Source: Bdellovibrio bacteriovorus
GTDB taxonomy: Bacteria; Bdellovibrionota; Bdellovibrionia; Bdellovibrionales; Bdellovibrionaceae
Length of the DNA: 64,000 nt
Direction: 5' to 3'
Assembly (NCBI RefSeq): GCF_001592745.1
Contig: NZ_LUKD01000006.1
Span: 1 to 64,000 of the forward strand
Shown: positions 62,677-64,000 of the stretch, piece after piece
How positions within the stretch are numbered: the stretch's first letter is position 1
Layout: every line of letters starts with the position of its first letter
Made by a program: the position numbers and the translations under genes
Notes under the pieces: generated by a model
Seen by the model: only the letters and a program-made list of their open reading frames with translations
Told to the model about the DNA's origin: nothing
Databases searched by the model: none

Positions 62677-63993
62677 CTAGCTGTGAGTGTGTGTTGTCGT
62701 CGTCGCTCTTTGCGAAGAACGAAGTTCTTTAAGCACGTCAATCGCATTGCTTAAAGAGATGCGTTTACGAACTGCTAAGATTTCTTCAAGCTTCTTTTGT
62801 ACAAGAGGAATTTCTTTTTCTTCCGCACCCGCACCCAAAGCCAAATTCTTCGTGTGAAGTTTCATATGACCTTCGATGATACCGACAGTAGTTAGGGCTT
62901 TTAAAGCCCCTAGATTTTGCACCAATCCAACTGCGGCAATAACTCGCGAAAGTTCGTTTGCCGATGTCGTTCCCAACATCTTCATACACATCATCGCTGT
63001 CGGATGAAGAGTTGTTACGCCACCGACGGTGCCCACGATCAAAGGAGCTTCAAAGATACCTTTAAGTCCACCCTCTCCATCACGGAACCAACGAGTGATC
63101 GAACGGTATTGTCCATCACGTGAAGCATAGGCATGGATACCCGCCTCTACCGCGCGCCAGTCATTTCCCGTCGCGATAAGAACCGGGTCAATCCCGTTAA
63201 GAACGCCTTTATTGTTCGTCGCTGCACGATAAGGGTCTTGCTGAGCGAACAAAGAAGCTTCTTCGATTTTTTCAGCAAGTTCAGGGTCGATGTCTTTGAT
63301 GTGAACCGTAGCGCGAGTGACTTTCGAATCCACAAGATTCGAAAGAATACACATCGTCACTTTTTCACCAGTAAACTGTTCGATCGGTTCTTTAAGGAAC
63401 TCACAAACTTGGTTCATGATGTTGGCACCCATGGCATCGCATGGATCCATCAACACATGAACAACGGCCATGTCCGTTCCGTCACCACGAGGTACACGGC
63501 GAACTTGGATATCACGGACACCACCGCCACGGCGAACAAGACCGAACGCCACTTCACGGTTTGAAATTTCAATTAAGAAGTTTTTCTGAGACAGGATTTG
63601 CTTTTCAAATTTCGCAAAGTCTTGAATCTTTGCACACTGGATTTGACCGATGATATCGTTCCCCACAACTTCCGTTGTGATGGAACCTGATTCACGAATC
63701 CATTTCGCCGATTTACAGACTGCCGCCACGATAGAAGTTTCTTCTACCGCCATAGGAATGACGTAGTCTTTGCCATCGATATTGAAGTTTGTTGCTACTC
63801 CCAAAGGTAACTGGAAATAGCCGATGACGTTTTCAATAAACTTTTCGCCCAAAGAAGTGTCGCGCAATCCGCCCTTAGACAGATACTCCACATCGGAATC
63901 ATGAAGAACGCCAACGTCCATCAACGCTTTCAATCTTTCCTCGCGAGAAAGTTTTGAGAAACCTTTAAAGATGTCTAGAAGCTGCTTTTTCAT
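62677..63993 (-). CDS. mvaA: Class II (degradative-type) HMG-CoA reductase
   Basis: This 438-residue reductase has the class II N-terminus (IFKGFSKLSREERLKAL), the ENVIGYFQLPLGVATNF substrate loop, DPCDAMGANIMNQVCE, GTVGGVTTLHPTA and, at the C-terminal flap, GHMKLHTKN with the catalytic His. It makes mevalonate, the committed step of the mevalonate route. It lies 8 bases ahead of the kinase gene. The start is 7 bases from the right edge, so its ribosome site and any upstream operon genes are not visible. Confidence 0.93.
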   Translation of the reverse strand: MKKQLLDIFKGFSKLSREERLKALMDVGVLHDSDVEYLSKGGLRDTSLGEKFIENVIGYFQLPLGVATNFNIDGKDYVIPMAVEETSIVAAVCKSAKWIRESGSITTEVVGNDIIGQIQCAKIQDFAKFEKQILSQKNFLIEISNREVAFGLVRRGGGVRDIQVRRVPRGDGTDMAVVHVLMDPCDAMGANIMNQVCEFLKEPIEQFTGEKVTMCILSNLVDSKVTRATVHIKDIDPELAEKIEEASLFAQQDPYRAATNNKGVLNGIDPVLIATGNDWRAVEAGIHAYASRDGQYRSITRWFRDGEGGLKGIFEAPLIVGTVGGVTTLHPTAMMCMKMLGTTSANELSRVIAAVGLVQNLGALKALTTVGIIEGHMKLHTKNLALGAGAEEKEIPLVQKKLEEILAVRKRISLSNAIDVLKELRSSQRATTTTHTHS

Positions 63994-64000
63994 CGAATCA

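Noticed and set aside
1-64000. CRISPR arrays, rRNA operons, insertion sequences
   Set aside because: No regular direct-repeat arrays, rRNA segments, transposases or terminal inverted repeats were found on reading through.

Overview
The window looks like a chromosome segment of a Bdellovibrio-like predatory delta-type bacterium (Bdellovibrionota). This is an inference from gene content: a bacterial mevalonate operon, the pheS-pheT-ihfA-merR block, a secreted phage-tail-collar-domain protein, a cis/trans fatty-acid isomerase, an HD-GYP protein, and many small secreted or outer-membrane proteins of unknown function. Nothing in the sequence names the species.

Bases 1-25,200 are a surface-glycan region that looks more AT-rich than the rest. 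At the left edge an MBOAT O-acyltransferase (cut by the window) diverges from an SGNH-type partner. Next, on the minus strand, come a glycosyltransferase-like protein and an O-antigen-polymerase-like membrane protein. They lie downstream of a twelve-gene operon (15,147 down to 4,115) that encodes the GDP-sugar route to legionaminic acid: legB, legC, legH, legI, legG, ptmE, ptmF, legF/ptmB, ptmA. The operon then continues with hisF2, hisH2 and a WbpG/PseA-type amidotransferase expected to install an acetamidino group. Most junctions overlap by 4 or 8 bases, so translation is probably coupled. After an 840-base gap, the plus strand carries an O-antigen ligase/polymerase-like protein and a three-gene cassette (HAD-UbiA fusion, DprE1-like, DprE2-like) that matches the pathway to polyprenyl-phosphoryl-D-arabinofuranose. 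A FkbM methyltransferase, a GT-C-like membrane glycosyltransferase and an LtaS-type phosphoglycerol transferase follow on the minus strand.

Bases 25,200-41,600 mix envelope and signalling genes. They include the tail-collar protein, a degenerate CDP-glucose-4,6-dehydratase homologue paired with a truncated GNAT, a zinc-ribbon membrane protein, an outer-membrane barrel, an orphan BrnA/CopG-like antitoxin with its own promoter and palindrome, and the phosphate transporter operon pstSCAB. Further along are a PAS histidine kinase, a Fur-family regulator, an EI24/CysZ-like protein, a histidine phosphatase, Cti, an HD-GYP protein and a tyrosine phosphatase.

Bases 41,600-45,700 look accessory: a mobile-mystery-protein A/B (HTH plus Fic) pair with three evenly spaced operator-like repeats, small secreted proteins, a LysR regulator, tRNA-Pro(GGG) and a KTSC-like protein.

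Bases 45,700-64,000 are mostly housekeeping: oligopeptidase B, a solute-binding-like protein, a cation/proton antiporter, merR, ihfA, pheT, pheS, rsmG, a TPR/winged-helix regulator, an RNA methyltransferase, a trypsin-like protease, an AlkD-like glycosylase, and a minus-strand mevalonate operon (HMG-CoA reductase, GHMP kinase, diphosphomevalonate decarboxylase, mevalonate kinase). The strongest candidates for something unusual are the arabinofuranose-donor cassette next to an amidinated-legionaminate operon, the three operators 33 bases apart before the Fic module, and the apparently inactive RfbG-like protein.
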